From the NCBI GenBank assembly GCA_020217265.1, contig JAIWOS010000202.1:1-7763 (forward strand): a DNA stretch of 7,763 nt, written 5' to 3'. Both the position numbers and the translations under genes were made by a program. Source of the stretch: Thiobacillus sp. (GTDB lineage Bacteria > Pseudomonadota > Gammaproteobacteria > Burkholderiales > Thiobacillaceae). Positions 1 through 6,934 of this stretch are shown here, piece by piece; the stretch's first letter is position 1; each line of letters begins with the position of its first letter. The notes beneath the pieces were generated by a model that was given only the letters and a program-made list of their open reading frames with translations, was not told where the DNA came from and made no database searches.

Positions 1-534
1 CGCGCCCGTCGCGCCTTCGCGCAGCGCTGCGCGTTCGGCTGCCTGGTGCTGTTCGCCGGCCTGGCGGTCGGCTGGGTGCTGCGTGGGCTGGAGCGACCTG
101 ATGCGATGGCGCAGGCGCCAGCCGTGCGCGACGCCGCCCTGCAGACCGTGAGCCTGGCGCGCGTGCCCGATCCCAACCGGGTGCTGCTGCACCTAGACAA
201 CGCCGCCCCCGAGAAAATGCGCGCAGTGCTCGACGAGGCCGAAGCCTTGCTCGACACGGCCGACCGTCAGGGCAGGGCGATGCAGGTCGAGGTGATCGCC
301 AACAGCCACGGGCTCGACCTGCTGCGCGCCGGCCGCAGCCCGTACGCCGAGCGCATCGAACGCATGCGTCAACGCCACGCCAACCTGCACCTGGTCGCGT
401 GCGGGCAGTCGATCGCGCGTTTCAGAAACGAAGGCCAGAAAGTCGACTTGTTGCCCGCCGCGCGCACCGCGCCAACCGCCATCGGGGAGATCGTCACGCG
501 CCTGCAACAGGGCTGGACGTATGTCCGCGTTTGA
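1..534 (+). CDS. DsrE-family protein, membrane-anchored, 5' end outside window (partial)
   Basis: This is probably a small DsrE/DsrF-fold protein. Members of that superfamily include sulfur-relay proteins with a reactive cysteine, but most stand-alone members have no assigned reaction. A GTG at position 46 could start a 162-residue protein, but the frame is open back to base 1. The upstream codons give an Arg-rich stretch followed by hydrophobic residues that continue into the segment after the GTG, forming one membrane helix (about bases 28-85). The real start is therefore most likely left of the window. The rest looks like a periplasmic soluble domain. Numbered from the GTG, it has a first beta strand RVLLHLDN (residues 45-52), a strand VEVIANSHG (81-89), a strand ending in a conserved-type cysteine LVACGQS (116-122, Cys119), and a family-like C-terminus with AIGEIVTRLQQGWTYVRV (145-162). 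The stop overlaps the next gene by 14 bases, which suggests translational coupling. Family placement is fairly secure; the substrate is unknown. Confidence 0.75.
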   Translation, partial: RARRAFAQRCAFGCLVLFAGLAVGWVLRGLERPDAMAQAPAVRDAALQTVSLARVPDPNRVLLHLDNAAPEKMRAVLDEAEALLDTADRQGRAMQVEVIANSHGLDLLRAGRSPYAERIERMRQRHANLHLVACGQSIARFRNEGQKVDLLPAARTAPTAIGEIVTRLQQGWTYVRV

Positions 535-2305
535 GCGGATTGTCTTGGCCGCGCTGCTGGTCGTCACATCGTCGTTCGCGGCAGCGGCGCCACTGGCCAA
601 CGTGCTCGCCGGCCATCCTTCGCCCTATCTCGCCCTGCATGGCAACGATCCGGTCGCCTGGCAGGAATGGAACGCCGACACCGTCGCCCGGGCGAAACGC
701 GAGAACAAGCTGCTCTACGTGTCTGTAGGCTACTTCGCCTGCCACTGGTGCCACGTGATGCAGCGCGAGAGCTACAAGAATCCGAAAATCGCCGCGGCGC
801 TCAACCGCGACTTCATCCCTGTCAAGGTCGACCGCGAACTCAACAGCGGCCTCGACGAAGCCTTGCAGCAGTTCTCCGCGCGCCTCAATGGCGTCGCCGG
901 CTGGCCGCTCAATGCCTTCGTCACCCCCGAGGGCTATCCCGCGTTCGTCGCGCTGTATGCGCCGCCCGACGAATTCCGCGCGCTGCTCGGGCGGATTGCC
1001 GCCCGCTGGCAGGCCGACGCGGCTGGCGTGCGCCGGTTGGCACGGCTGGCAGCCCCGCCGGCCCAGCGACCGGCCAGCAGCGCACTCACGCCTGCACGAC
1101 GCATGCAGGCCTGGGCGGATTTCATGCGCGGAGTCTGGCAGGAAGCGGATAGCCTGCACGGCGGCTTCGGGCAGGTGAGCAAATTCCCGATGGCGCCGCA
1201 ACTCGCCGCCCTGCTCGAACGGCAGCGTGTGCAGCCCGAGGCGAAACTCGCCGACTTCCTGCGCCTCAGCTTCGACCAGATGGCCGCGCGCGGGCTGGCC
1301 GATCACATCGGCGGCGGCTTCTTCCGCTACACGGTCGATCCGGCCTGGGACACGCCGCACTTCGAGAAAATGCTCTACGACAACGCACACCTTGCCGTGC
1401 TCTACCTGGAGGCCGCAGACGTGCTGCGCGAGCCGCGCTACCGCGATGTGACGCGCGCCACGCTCGATTTCATGCGTGACACGCTCGCCGCGCCCGGGGG
1501 CGGGTTCTACACCAGCACCTCGGCCGTGGACGCCGCCGGACGGGAAGGGGCGACCTACCTTTGGGAGCCGGACGAGCTCAGGCGGCGGCTGCCGCCCGAG
1601 GTTTTCGCTGCGGTGCGCCGGGTGTGGCGGCTCGACGCCCCGCGCAGCTTCGAGGGCGGCTACCTGCCCGCCGAGCTGCGCCCGCCGACGGCAGACGAGC
1701 GGCGCCTGCTCAGCGAGGCCGCACGGATCTTGCGGCCCGTGCGACAGGCGCGCAGCCTGCCGCTCGACATCAAGCAGAACGCTGGCCTGAACGGACTCGC
1801 GCTGTCGGCGTTCAGCCGGGCGGCCGGGCTCGATCCGGCCTACCGGCAAGTCGCCGATCGCACGCAGGCCTTCCTGCTGGCGCGCATGGTGCGCGGCGAC
1901 CGTCTGGTGAAATCGGTTGCCCGCGGGAAGGTGCTGCCTGATGCCGAGCTGGAGGACTACGCCTACGTGGCTCAAGGCCTGCTCGACCATGCCGACGCGA
2001 CCGGCAATCGTGCCTCGCGCGACCACGCCGTGCGGCTGTCGCGCACCGCGTGGCAGTTGTTCTGGAGCGAGCGCGGCTGGATGCGCGAGGCGCGCCCGCT
2101 GCTGGCGACCGCGTCGGCCGAACCCGCGCTGGCCGACGGTGCGCTGTATTCGCCTTCCGGCATGCTGCTGCTGGCGAGTCTGCGCACAGGTGACGCGGCG
2201 CTGATGCAGCGCGCGCGGCAGGCAGCCGGATGGGCGGTTCCGGAGATGGCGCGCGACCCCTACGCCTGGCCGACGCGGGTGCGCGTGCTCGATCGCGTCA
2301 ATTGA
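521..2305 (+). CDS. Exported thioredoxin-fold DUF255 (YyaL/SSP411-like) protein
   Basis: This 594-residue protein belongs to the DUF255/YyaL/spermatogenesis-associated-20 family: an N-terminal thioredoxin-like domain followed by an alpha/alpha-toroid domain resembling six-hairpin glycosidases. The biochemical role of the family is not established. Family signatures appear in order: SPYLALHGNDPVAWQEW (34-50), the redox-type motif C74-H-W-C77 followed by HVM, VKVDRE (101-106), GWPLNAF (127-133), GGFGQVSKFP (214-223), GGGFFRYTVDPAWDTPHFEK (264-283), EGATYLWEPDEL (342-353), NGLALSAFSRA (424-434), LEDYAYVAQGLL (477-488) and SPSGM (544-548). Residues 1-23 form a signal peptide (charged start, hydrophobic core, Ala-rich cleavage region), so the protein is probably periplasmic, whereas better-known homologues are not secreted. 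It is also shorter than the roughly 650-700 residues common in the family. ATG 521 is chosen because it gives the full signal peptide; only a weak AGGG-type ribosome site precedes it. It overlaps the DsrE gene and probably shares its transcript. Confidence 0.85.
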   Translation: MSAFERIVLAALLVVTSSFAAAAPLANVLAGHPSPYLALHGNDPVAWQEWNADTVARAKRENKLLYVSVGYFACHWCHVMQRESYKNPKIAAALNRDFIPVKVDRELNSGLDEALQQFSARLNGVAGWPLNAFVTPEGYPAFVALYAPPDEFRALLGRIAARWQADAAGVRRLARLAAPPAQRPASSALTPARRMQAWADFMRGVWQEADSLHGGFGQVSKFPMAPQLAALLERQRVQPEAKLADFLRLSFDQMAARGLADHIGGGFFRYTVDPAWDTPHFEKMLYDNAHLAVLYLEAADVLREPRYRDVTRATLDFMRDTLAAPGGGFYTSTSAVDAAGREGATYLWEPDELRRRLPPEVFAAVRRVWRLDAPRSFEGGYLPAELRPPTADERRLLSEAARILRPVRQARSLPLDIKQNAGLNGLALSAFSRAAGLDPAYRQVADRTQAFLLARMVRGDRLVKSVARGKVLPDAELEDYAYVAQGLLDHADATGNRASRDHAVRLSRTAWQLFWSERGWMREARPLLATASAEPALADGALYSPSGMLLLASLRTGDAALMQRARQAAGWAVPEMARDPYAWPTRVRVLDRVN

Positions 2306-3476
2306 GTTCGGGTTCGTCCTGCGGGGCGTCGCTGCGCTGCATCGGACGCCGCCCCACGCTGATGGCGAGCTTGAGATGCTGCTGTTTGCGCGCGATCGTC
2401 AACTGCGCGGTTTCGCCCGGCTTGAGCTCGGCGATCAGGTTCAGGAGTGAGGCTGAGTCGGCGACTTTGCTGCCGTTGACCGCCAGCAGGATGTCGCCCG
2501 GACGCACCCCGCCGACGTCCGCCGGGCCGCCTTTCAGCACGCCGGCGATCAGCGCGCCCTCGGCGGACTTGAGGCCGAAGGACTCGGCGAGCTCGGGCGT
2601 GAGATCCTGCACCTCGATGCCGACCCAGCCGCGCGTGACGCTGCCCGTCTTGATGATCTGCTCCATCACCTGGCGCGCGATGGAAACGGGAATGGCGAAG
2701 CCGATGCCCTGCGAACCGCCGGTGCGCGAGTAGATCGCGCTGTTGACGCCGACCAGGTTGCCGGCGGCGTCCACCAGCGCGCCGCCCGAGTTGCCCGGAT
2801 TGATTGCAGCGTCGGTCTGGATGAAGTTTTCGAAAGTGTTGATGCCCAGATGCGAGCGGCCGAGTGCGCTGACGATGCCGGCGGTGACAGTCTGGCCGAC
2901 GCCGAAGGGATTGCCCACCGCCAGCACCCAGTCGCCGACCTTGAGGCTGTCGGCCGCCGCGAAGGTGATCGCGGGCAGGTCGGTGGCCTCGATCTTGAGC
3001 ACCGCCAGATCGGTTTCGGGATCGGCGCCCACCACGCGCGCGGGCAACACCTTGCCGTCCGCCAGCGCGACCTGGATCTGCTCCGCGGCCTCCACCACGT
3101 GCTGGTTGGTAAGGATATAGCCGTTGGGGCTCACGATCACGCCGGAGCCGAGGTTGGAAGCCTGGCGCGGGCGCGTATCCAGACGGTCGCCGAAAAAATA
3201 GCGGAAGACCGGATCCTGCATCGCCGGGTTGACCGTGCTGCGCACCTTTTGCTGGGTGAAAACGTTGACCACCGCGGGAATCACCTTGCGCGCTGCCGGG
3301 GCAAAGGACTCCGCCGGAGCGGACGTGCCCGCGGCTGGCGTGCTCGCCTGCTGGATGGTGAGGCTCTGAGGTTGCGTGCGCCAATTCAGGAGGTCGGGCT
3401 TGAACAGGGCGACGACGAACAACACGCCCAAGGCCACCGTGGTGGATTGGGCAAAAAGCAACCAGAGTTTGCGCAT
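2298..3476 (-). CDS. degS: Membrane-anchored HtrA/DegS-type serine protease, single PDZ domain
   Basis: This is a 392-residue S1C-family serine protease of the envelope-stress type, probably anchored in the inner membrane with its catalytic domain in the periplasm. In DegS/AlgW proteases the PDZ domain senses misfolded outer-membrane protein tails and the protease then cuts the anti-sigma-E factor; whether that is its role here is inference. An N-terminal hydrophobic segment (about residues 4-25) acts as signal anchor. The catalytic triad is visible as His126 in TNQHVV, Asp156 in ETDLAVLKI and Ser230 in GNSGGAL. One PDZ domain spans about 285-375, with GVRPGDILLAVNG near 323-335. A DPVFRYFFGDRL loop (88-99) before the first strand resembles the LA loop of DegP/DegQ rather than short DegS loops, so a DegQ-like annotation would also be defensible. 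ATG 3476 has no strong ribosome site but gives the complete anchor. The gene is divergent from petA and convergent with the DUF255 gene. Confidence 0.92.
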   Translation of the reverse strand: MRKLWLLFAQSTTVALGVLFVVALFKPDLLNWRTQPQSLTIQQASTPAAGTSAPAESFAPAARKVIPAVVNVFTQQKVRSTVNPAMQDPVFRYFFGDRLDTRPRQASNLGSGVIVSPNGYILTNQHVVEAAEQIQVALADGKVLPARVVGADPETDLAVLKIEATDLPAITFAAADSLKVGDWVLAVGNPFGVGQTVTAGIVSALGRSHLGINTFENFIQTDAAINPGNSGGALVDAAGNLVGVNSAIYSRTGGSQGIGFAIPVSIARQVMEQIIKTGSVTRGWVGIEVQDLTPELAESFGLKSAEGALIAGVLKGGPADVGGVRPGDILLAVNGSKVADSASLLNLIAELKPGETAQLTIARKQQHLKLAISVGRRPMQRSDAPQDEPELN

Positions 3477-3520
3477 GTCGGGGAATTTCGCTGATGCGGC
3501 GCGGGTTTCGCCGTAGCCGA

Positions 3521-3526
3521 ATTATA
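3521..3526 (-). promoter_or_regulatory. Probable -10 box of the degS-like gene
   Basis: Read on the minus strand this is a perfect TATAAT, about 45 bases upstream of the ATG at 3476, giving a leader of roughly 38 bases. No good -35 hexamer lies 16-18 bases further upstream. The assignment therefore rests on the -10 box and its position; an activator or an extended element may compensate. Confidence 0.4.
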
Positions 3527-3590
3527 GCCGAGCCCCTGCAGACGTTGTTTTGCGGTGACGGCGGGCTTCCGGAGGGTGCGACAAATTGGT

Positions 3591-3596
3591 TAGAAT
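3591..3596 (+). promoter_or_regulatory. Possible -10 box of the petABC operon
   Basis: TAGAAT matches five of six bases of the sigma-70 -10 consensus and lies 36 bases before the petA start, predicting a leader of about 30 bases. The region 17-18 bases upstream (TTCCGG at 3567-3572) is a poor -35 hexamer, so the promoter may need an activator. It lies about 65 bases from the divergent -10 box of the protease gene, leaving room for shared control. Confidence 0.33.
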
Positions 3597-3632
3597 GCCG
3601 GTTTTATCGCAACACGTTCAGGTTAGGCAAAC

Positions 3633-4256
3633 ATGAGCCAGGATGTCGAAGGGCAGAAAGTGGATGCGGGCAAACGCAAATTCCTGATCGCGGCGACCAG
3701 CGCATTCGGCGGCGTCGCGGCAGCAGGGGTGGCGGTTCCGCTGGTGATGAGCATGCTGCCGAGCGCGCGTGCCAAGGCAGCGGGCGCTCCGGTCGAAGTG
3801 GATATCAGCAAGGTCGAGCCGGGCATGCTGCTCACCGCCGAGTGGCGCGGCAAACCCGTGTGGATCGTCAACCGGACACCGGAAATGCTCGCTTTGCTCG
3901 GCAAGCACGACGACAAGCTGGTCGATCCCAAGAGCGAAATGCCGCAGCAGCCCGACTATTGCAAGAACGCCACTCGTTCGATCAAACCCGAGTATCTGGT
4001 GGCGGTTGGCATCTGCACGCACCTGGGCTGCTCGCCCACCTACCGCAAGGACATCGGCGCGGCTGATCTGGGGGCCGACTGGCCGGGCGGCTTCTTCTGT
4101 CCCTGTCACGGTTCGCGTTTCGATCTGGCGGCGCGTGTGTTCAAGGGCGTGCCGGCGCCGACCAATCTGGTGATTCCGCCGCATCAGTACGTCACCGACG
4201 CCAAGCTGCTGATCGGTGTCGATTCGCCGAAAGACCACAGCCTGCAAGGAAGCTAA
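3633..4256 (+). CDS. petA: Rieske iron-sulfur subunit of cytochrome bc1 complex
   Basis: This 207-residue protein is the Rieske [2Fe-2S] subunit of ubiquinol:cytochrome c oxidoreductase. It takes the first electron from ubiquinol at the Qo site and passes it to cytochrome c1 in the periplasm. The two cluster-binding motifs are intact: CTHLGC (C128, H130, C133) and CPCHGS (C156, C158, H159). By family homology C128, H130, C156 and H159 bind the cluster, and C133-C158 forms the stabilising disulfide. The N-terminus has a Tat-type uncleaved signal anchor at about 14-43, but the usual twin arginine reads Lys14-Arg15 followed by K-F-L. Length is normal for bacterial Rieske subunits. ATG 3633 follows a modest AGGTTAGG-like ribosome site. 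It is the first gene of petABC; petB begins 3 bases after its stop. Confidence 0.97.
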   Translation: MSQDVEGQKVDAGKRKFLIAATSAFGGVAAAGVAVPLVMSMLPSARAKAAGAPVEVDISKVEPGMLLTAEWRGKPVWIVNRTPEMLALLGKHDDKLVDPKSEMPQQPDYCKNATRSIKPEYLVAVGICTHLGCSPTYRKDIGAADLGADWPGGFFCPCHGSRFDLAARVFKGVPAPTNLVIPPHQYVTDAKLLIGVDSPKDHSLQGS

Positions 4257-4259
4257 TAC

Positions 4260-5495
4260 ATGGCCGCCATGGAAAAACTGATGGGTTGGATCGACGATCG
4301 CTTCCCGCTTACCGCCACCTACAAGGCGCACCTGTCCGAGTACTACGCGCCCAAGAACTTCAACTTCTGGTACTTCTTCGGCTCGCTGGCACTCTTGGTG
4401 CTAGTGCTGCAGATCGTCACCGGCATTTTCCTCACCATGAACTACAAGCCGGATTCGGAGCTTGCCTTCGCGTCCGTCGAGTACATCATGCGCGACGTCG
4501 ACTGGGGCTGGCTGATCCGCTACATGCATTCCACCGGCGCCTCGATGTTCTTCGTCGTCGTCTATCTGCACATGTTCCGTGGCCTCATGTACGGCTCCTA
4601 CCGCAAGCCGCGCGAGCTGATCTGGATTTTCGGCGTGCTGATCTATCTCGCGCTGATGGCCGAAGCCTTCCTCGGCTACCTGCTGCCGTGGGGGCAGATG
4701 TCCTTCTGGGGCGCGCAGGTGATCGTCAACCTGTTCGCCGCCGTGCCCTTCATCGGCGACGACCTGTCGATCTGGATTCGCGGCGACTACGTCATCTCGG
4801 ACGCGACGCTGAACCGCTTCTTCGCCTTCCACGTGATCGCGTTGCCGCTGGTGCTGCTGGCGCTGGTCGCAGTGCACCTGGTCGCCCTGCACGAAGTCGG
4901 CTCCAACAACCCTGACGGCGTCGAAATCAAGAAGAACAAGGATCCCAAAACGGGCATCCCGCTCGACGGCATCCCCTTCCATCCCTATTACACTGTGAAG
5001 GACATCGTCGGCGTCATCGTTTTCCTGATGGTGTTCTCGGCGATCGTGTTCTTCGGTCCGGAAATGGGCGGCTACTTCCTCGAAGCCAACAACTTCATCC
5101 CGGCCGATCCGCTGAAGACCCCGCCGCACATCGCTCCGCTGTGGTACTTCACGCCCTTCTACGCGATCCTGCGCGCGGTGCCGCCGATGTTCGGCTCGCA
5201 GTTCCCGGGCGTGGTGGCGATGGGCCTGTCGATCGTGCTGCTGTTCTTCCTGCCCTGGCTCGATCGCGGCAAGGTCAAGTCGATCCGCTATCGCGGGCCG
5301 ATCTACAAGGCATTCCTTGCCGCCTTCATCGTGTCCTTCGTCGGACTGGGCTACCTTGGCCTGCTGCCGTCCACGCCAGTCGCGACAATCTTCGCCCAGG
5401 TCTTCTCGGTGATCTACTTCCTGTTTTTCCTGTTGATGCCCTGGTATACCTCGATCGACAAAACCAAACCGGAACCGGAAAGGGTGACTGGCTAA
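4260..5495 (+). CDS. petB: Cytochrome b subunit of cytochrome bc1 complex
   Basis: This 411-residue polytopic inner-membrane protein carries the two b hemes and the Qo and Qi quinone sites of the bc1 complex. Visible heme ligands are H90 and H104 in the second helix (spacing 14) and H191 and H206 in the fourth (spacing 15). Other cytochrome b signatures are GYLLPWGQMSFWGAQV (139-154), the cd region DATLNRFFAFH (181-191), and HEVGSNNPDG (211-220). The Qo loop motif, PEWY in mitochondria and alphaproteobacteria, is PLWY here (293-296) followed by FTPFYAILR. The full N- and C-terminal cytochrome b regions are fused in one chain, as in bc1 rather than split b6f. AAGGA at 4246-4250 sits 9 bases before ATG 4260, favouring it over the in-frame ATG at 4269. 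Its stop codon directly abuts the petC start. Confidence 0.97.
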   Translation: MAAMEKLMGWIDDRFPLTATYKAHLSEYYAPKNFNFWYFFGSLALLVLVLQIVTGIFLTMNYKPDSELAFASVEYIMRDVDWGWLIRYMHSTGASMFFVVVYLHMFRGLMYGSYRKPRELIWIFGVLIYLALMAEAFLGYLLPWGQMSFWGAQVIVNLFAAVPFIGDDLSIWIRGDYVISDATLNRFFAFHVIALPLVLLALVAVHLVALHEVGSNNPDGVEIKKNKDPKTGIPLDGIPFHPYYTVKDIVGVIVFLMVFSAIVFFGPEMGGYFLEANNFIPADPLKTPPHIAPLWYFTPFYAILRAVPPMFGSQFPGVVAMGLSIVLLFFLPWLDRGKVKSIRYRGPIYKAFLAAFIVSFVGLGYLGLLPSTPVATIFAQVFSVIYFLFFLLMPWYTSIDKTKPEPERVTG

Positions 5496-6221
5496 ATGAA
5501 ACGCTTGAAGAAATTTCTCTTGCTGCTGGCGGCAGTCCCCGTCATCGCCTTCGCGAGTGAGGCAGAGGTCCACCTGGACAAGGCGCCGGTCAACCTGTCC
5601 GACCAGGACTCCCTGCAACGCGGCGCGCGCATGTTCATCAACTATTGCCTCAACTGCCACAGCGCAGCCTCGATGCGCTACTCGCGCCTGCAGGACATCG
5701 GCCTCACGGAAGAACAGATCAAGGACAACCTGCTGTTTACCGCCGAGAAACCCGGTGAATTGATGAAAGTCGGCATGACGCGGGCCGACGCCAAGCTCTG
5801 GTTCGGCGCCACCCCGCCCGACCTGTCCGTCATTGCCCGTTCGCGTGGCGCCGACTGGCTGTACACCTACCTGCGCGGCTTCTACCGCGATCCGTCGCGT
5901 CCCACCGGCTGGAACAACACGGTGTTCGACAAGGTCGGCATGCCGCACGTGATGTGGAGCCTGCAGGGCGAGATGCAGCCGGTTTACAAGAAGGATGGCG
6001 AGCATGAAGTCGTCGAGCGCCTCGAACTCGTCAAGCCGGGCAGCGTCACCTTGGCCGAATACGATGCCATGGTCGGCGATCTGGTGAACTATCTGGTATG
6101 GATGGGTGAGCCGGGTCAGGTCCAGCGCAAGCAGATCGGTCTGATCGTGCTGGCCTTCCTGGCGGTCTTCTTCGTCTTCGCCTATTACCTGAAGAAGGAA
6201 TTCTGGAAAGACGTGCACTGA
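5496..6221 (+). CDS. petC: Cytochrome c1 subunit of cytochrome bc1 complex
   Basis: This 241-residue protein is the c-type heme subunit that accepts electrons from the Rieske protein and hands them to a soluble or membrane cytochrome c in the periplasm. Residues 1-20 are a Sec signal peptide ending in AFA. The single heme-attachment motif is CLNCH (C51, C54, H55), with the family ARxMFxNYC-like approach just before it. The sixth ligand is probably Met149 in VGMPHVMW. Family landmarks include ATPPDLSVIARSRG (105-118) and YLRGFYRDPSRPTGWNN (125-141). A C-terminal membrane helix (about 212-231) followed by basic residues anchors the protein. Translation starts at the ATG that immediately follows the petB TAA, with an AAGGGTG ribosome-site-like stretch inside the end of petB, so the two are probably coupled. 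It ends the petABC operon. Confidence 0.97.
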   Translation: MKRLKKFLLLLAAVPVIAFASEAEVHLDKAPVNLSDQDSLQRGARMFINYCLNCHSAASMRYSRLQDIGLTEEQIKDNLLFTAEKPGELMKVGMTRADAKLWFGATPPDLSVIARSRGADWLYTYLRGFYRDPSRPTGWNNTVFDKVGMPHVMWSLQGEMQPVYKKDGEHEVVERLELVKPGSVTLAEYDAMVGDLVNYLVWMGEPGQVQRKQIGLIVLAFLAVFFVFAYYLKKEFWKDVH

Positions 6222-6238
6222 ACGCGCCGGACACCTCC

Positions 6239-6275
6239 CGCCAACAGCCGGCATGCGTCCGGCTGTTGGCGTTTT
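6239..6275 (+). terminator. Strong intrinsic terminator after petABC
   Basis: A perfect 13-base-pair stem (6239-6251 with 6259-6271) with a 7-base loop (6252-6258) is followed by four T residues. It begins 17 bases after the petC stop and separates the respiratory operon from sspAB. The T tract is short, so some readthrough into sspA is possible. No matching T run is present for the opposite strand. Confidence 0.9.
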
Positions 6276-6322
6276 AAGCATTTAGACACGCACCATACGC
6301 AACACGAAAGGGAGCCCCCGCC

Positions 6323-6922
6323 ATGATGACCCTGTATTCCGGCAGCACCGATCCTTACAGCCATCGCTGCCGCATCGTCCTGTTCGAAAAAGACATGGAC
6401 TTTGAAGTCATCGATGTAGACATGCACAACAAGCCCGAGGAAATCGCCAGCATCAGCCCCACTGGCAAGATGCCCGTGCTGGTGGAGCGCGACCTCGTGC
6501 TGACCGAGTCCAACATCATCAACGAGTATATCGACGAGCGCTTTCCGCACCCGCAATTGATGCCGCCAGACCCTGTGATGCGTGCGCGTGCCCGTCTGGT
6601 GTTGTTCAATTTCGAACACGACCTGTTCACCCATGTGAACACGCTGGAGCATTCGCTCAGCAAGGCCTCGGATAAGGCGCGCGCCGAAATCCGCGACAGC
6701 CTTTCCCAGCTCACGCCCATCCTCACCAAGCAGAAATACCTGATGAACGACGAGTTCTCCATGCTCGACGTGGCCATCGCCCCGCTGCTGTGGCGCCTTG
6801 AACACTATGGCATCGAGCTGCCGAAGATGGCCGCGCCGGTATTGAAGTATCGTGAGCGCCTGTTCAGCCGCCCGGCCTTCATCAACGCGCTCACGCCCAC
6901 CGAAAAGGCCTTGCGAAAATAA
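6323..6922 (+). CDS. sspA: Stringent starvation protein A (GST-fold RNA polymerase-associated protein)
   Basis: This 199-residue protein has a glutathione S-transferase fold but belongs to SspA, which binds RNA polymerase holoenzyme and alters transcription during starvation and acid stress. The thioredoxin-like N-terminal domain (about 1-75) includes YSGSTDPYSHRCRIVL (5-20), the GST-type cis-proline region GKMPVL (48-53) and ESNIINEYIDERF (62-74). The PHP triad (P75, H76, P77) matches the surface pocket known to be important in Escherichia coli SspA. The helical C-terminal domain has MLDVAIAPLLWRLEHYGI (147-164). AGGGAG at 6309-6314 sits 8 bases before the ATG at 6323, which decides between two consecutive ATGs (6323 and 6326). 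No convincing separate promoter is visible in the short gap after the upstream terminator. sspB follows 12 bases downstream. Confidence 0.95.
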   Translation: MMTLYSGSTDPYSHRCRIVLFEKDMDFEVIDVDMHNKPEEIASISPTGKMPVLVERDLVLTESNIINEYIDERFPHPQLMPPDPVMRARARLVLFNFEHDLFTHVNTLEHSLSKASDKARAEIRDSLSQLTPILTKQKYLMNDEFSMLDVAIAPLLWRLEHYGIELPKMAAPVLKYRERLFSRPAFINALTPTEKALRK

Positions 6923-6934
6923 GCCGGCGGACAC

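Noticed and set aside
494..2026. A 510-codon minus-strand open frame opposite the DUF255 gene
   Set aside because: The plus-strand frame carries many family motifs throughout, and the antisense product is low-complexity Arg/Gly/Val-rich, a typical GC-rich shadow.
2260..3384. A 374-codon minus-strand frame offset from the protease frame
   Set aside because: The product is Arg/Gly-rich with no motif, while the overlapping frame holds the full catalytic triad and PDZ domain.
4401..6281. A 626-codon minus-strand open frame antisense to petB and petC
   Set aside because: It lies opposite three-motif-verified cytochrome genes, is rich in His, Asp, Arg and Gln as expected from the complement of GC-rich membrane-protein codons, has no recognisable domain, and spans the petBC junction.
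6276..6322. A dedicated sspA promoter between the terminator and sspA
   Set aside because: I tested pairs of hexamers and found no -10/-35 combination with acceptable spacing; the promoter may overlap the terminator or lie in petC, but I cannot support a position.
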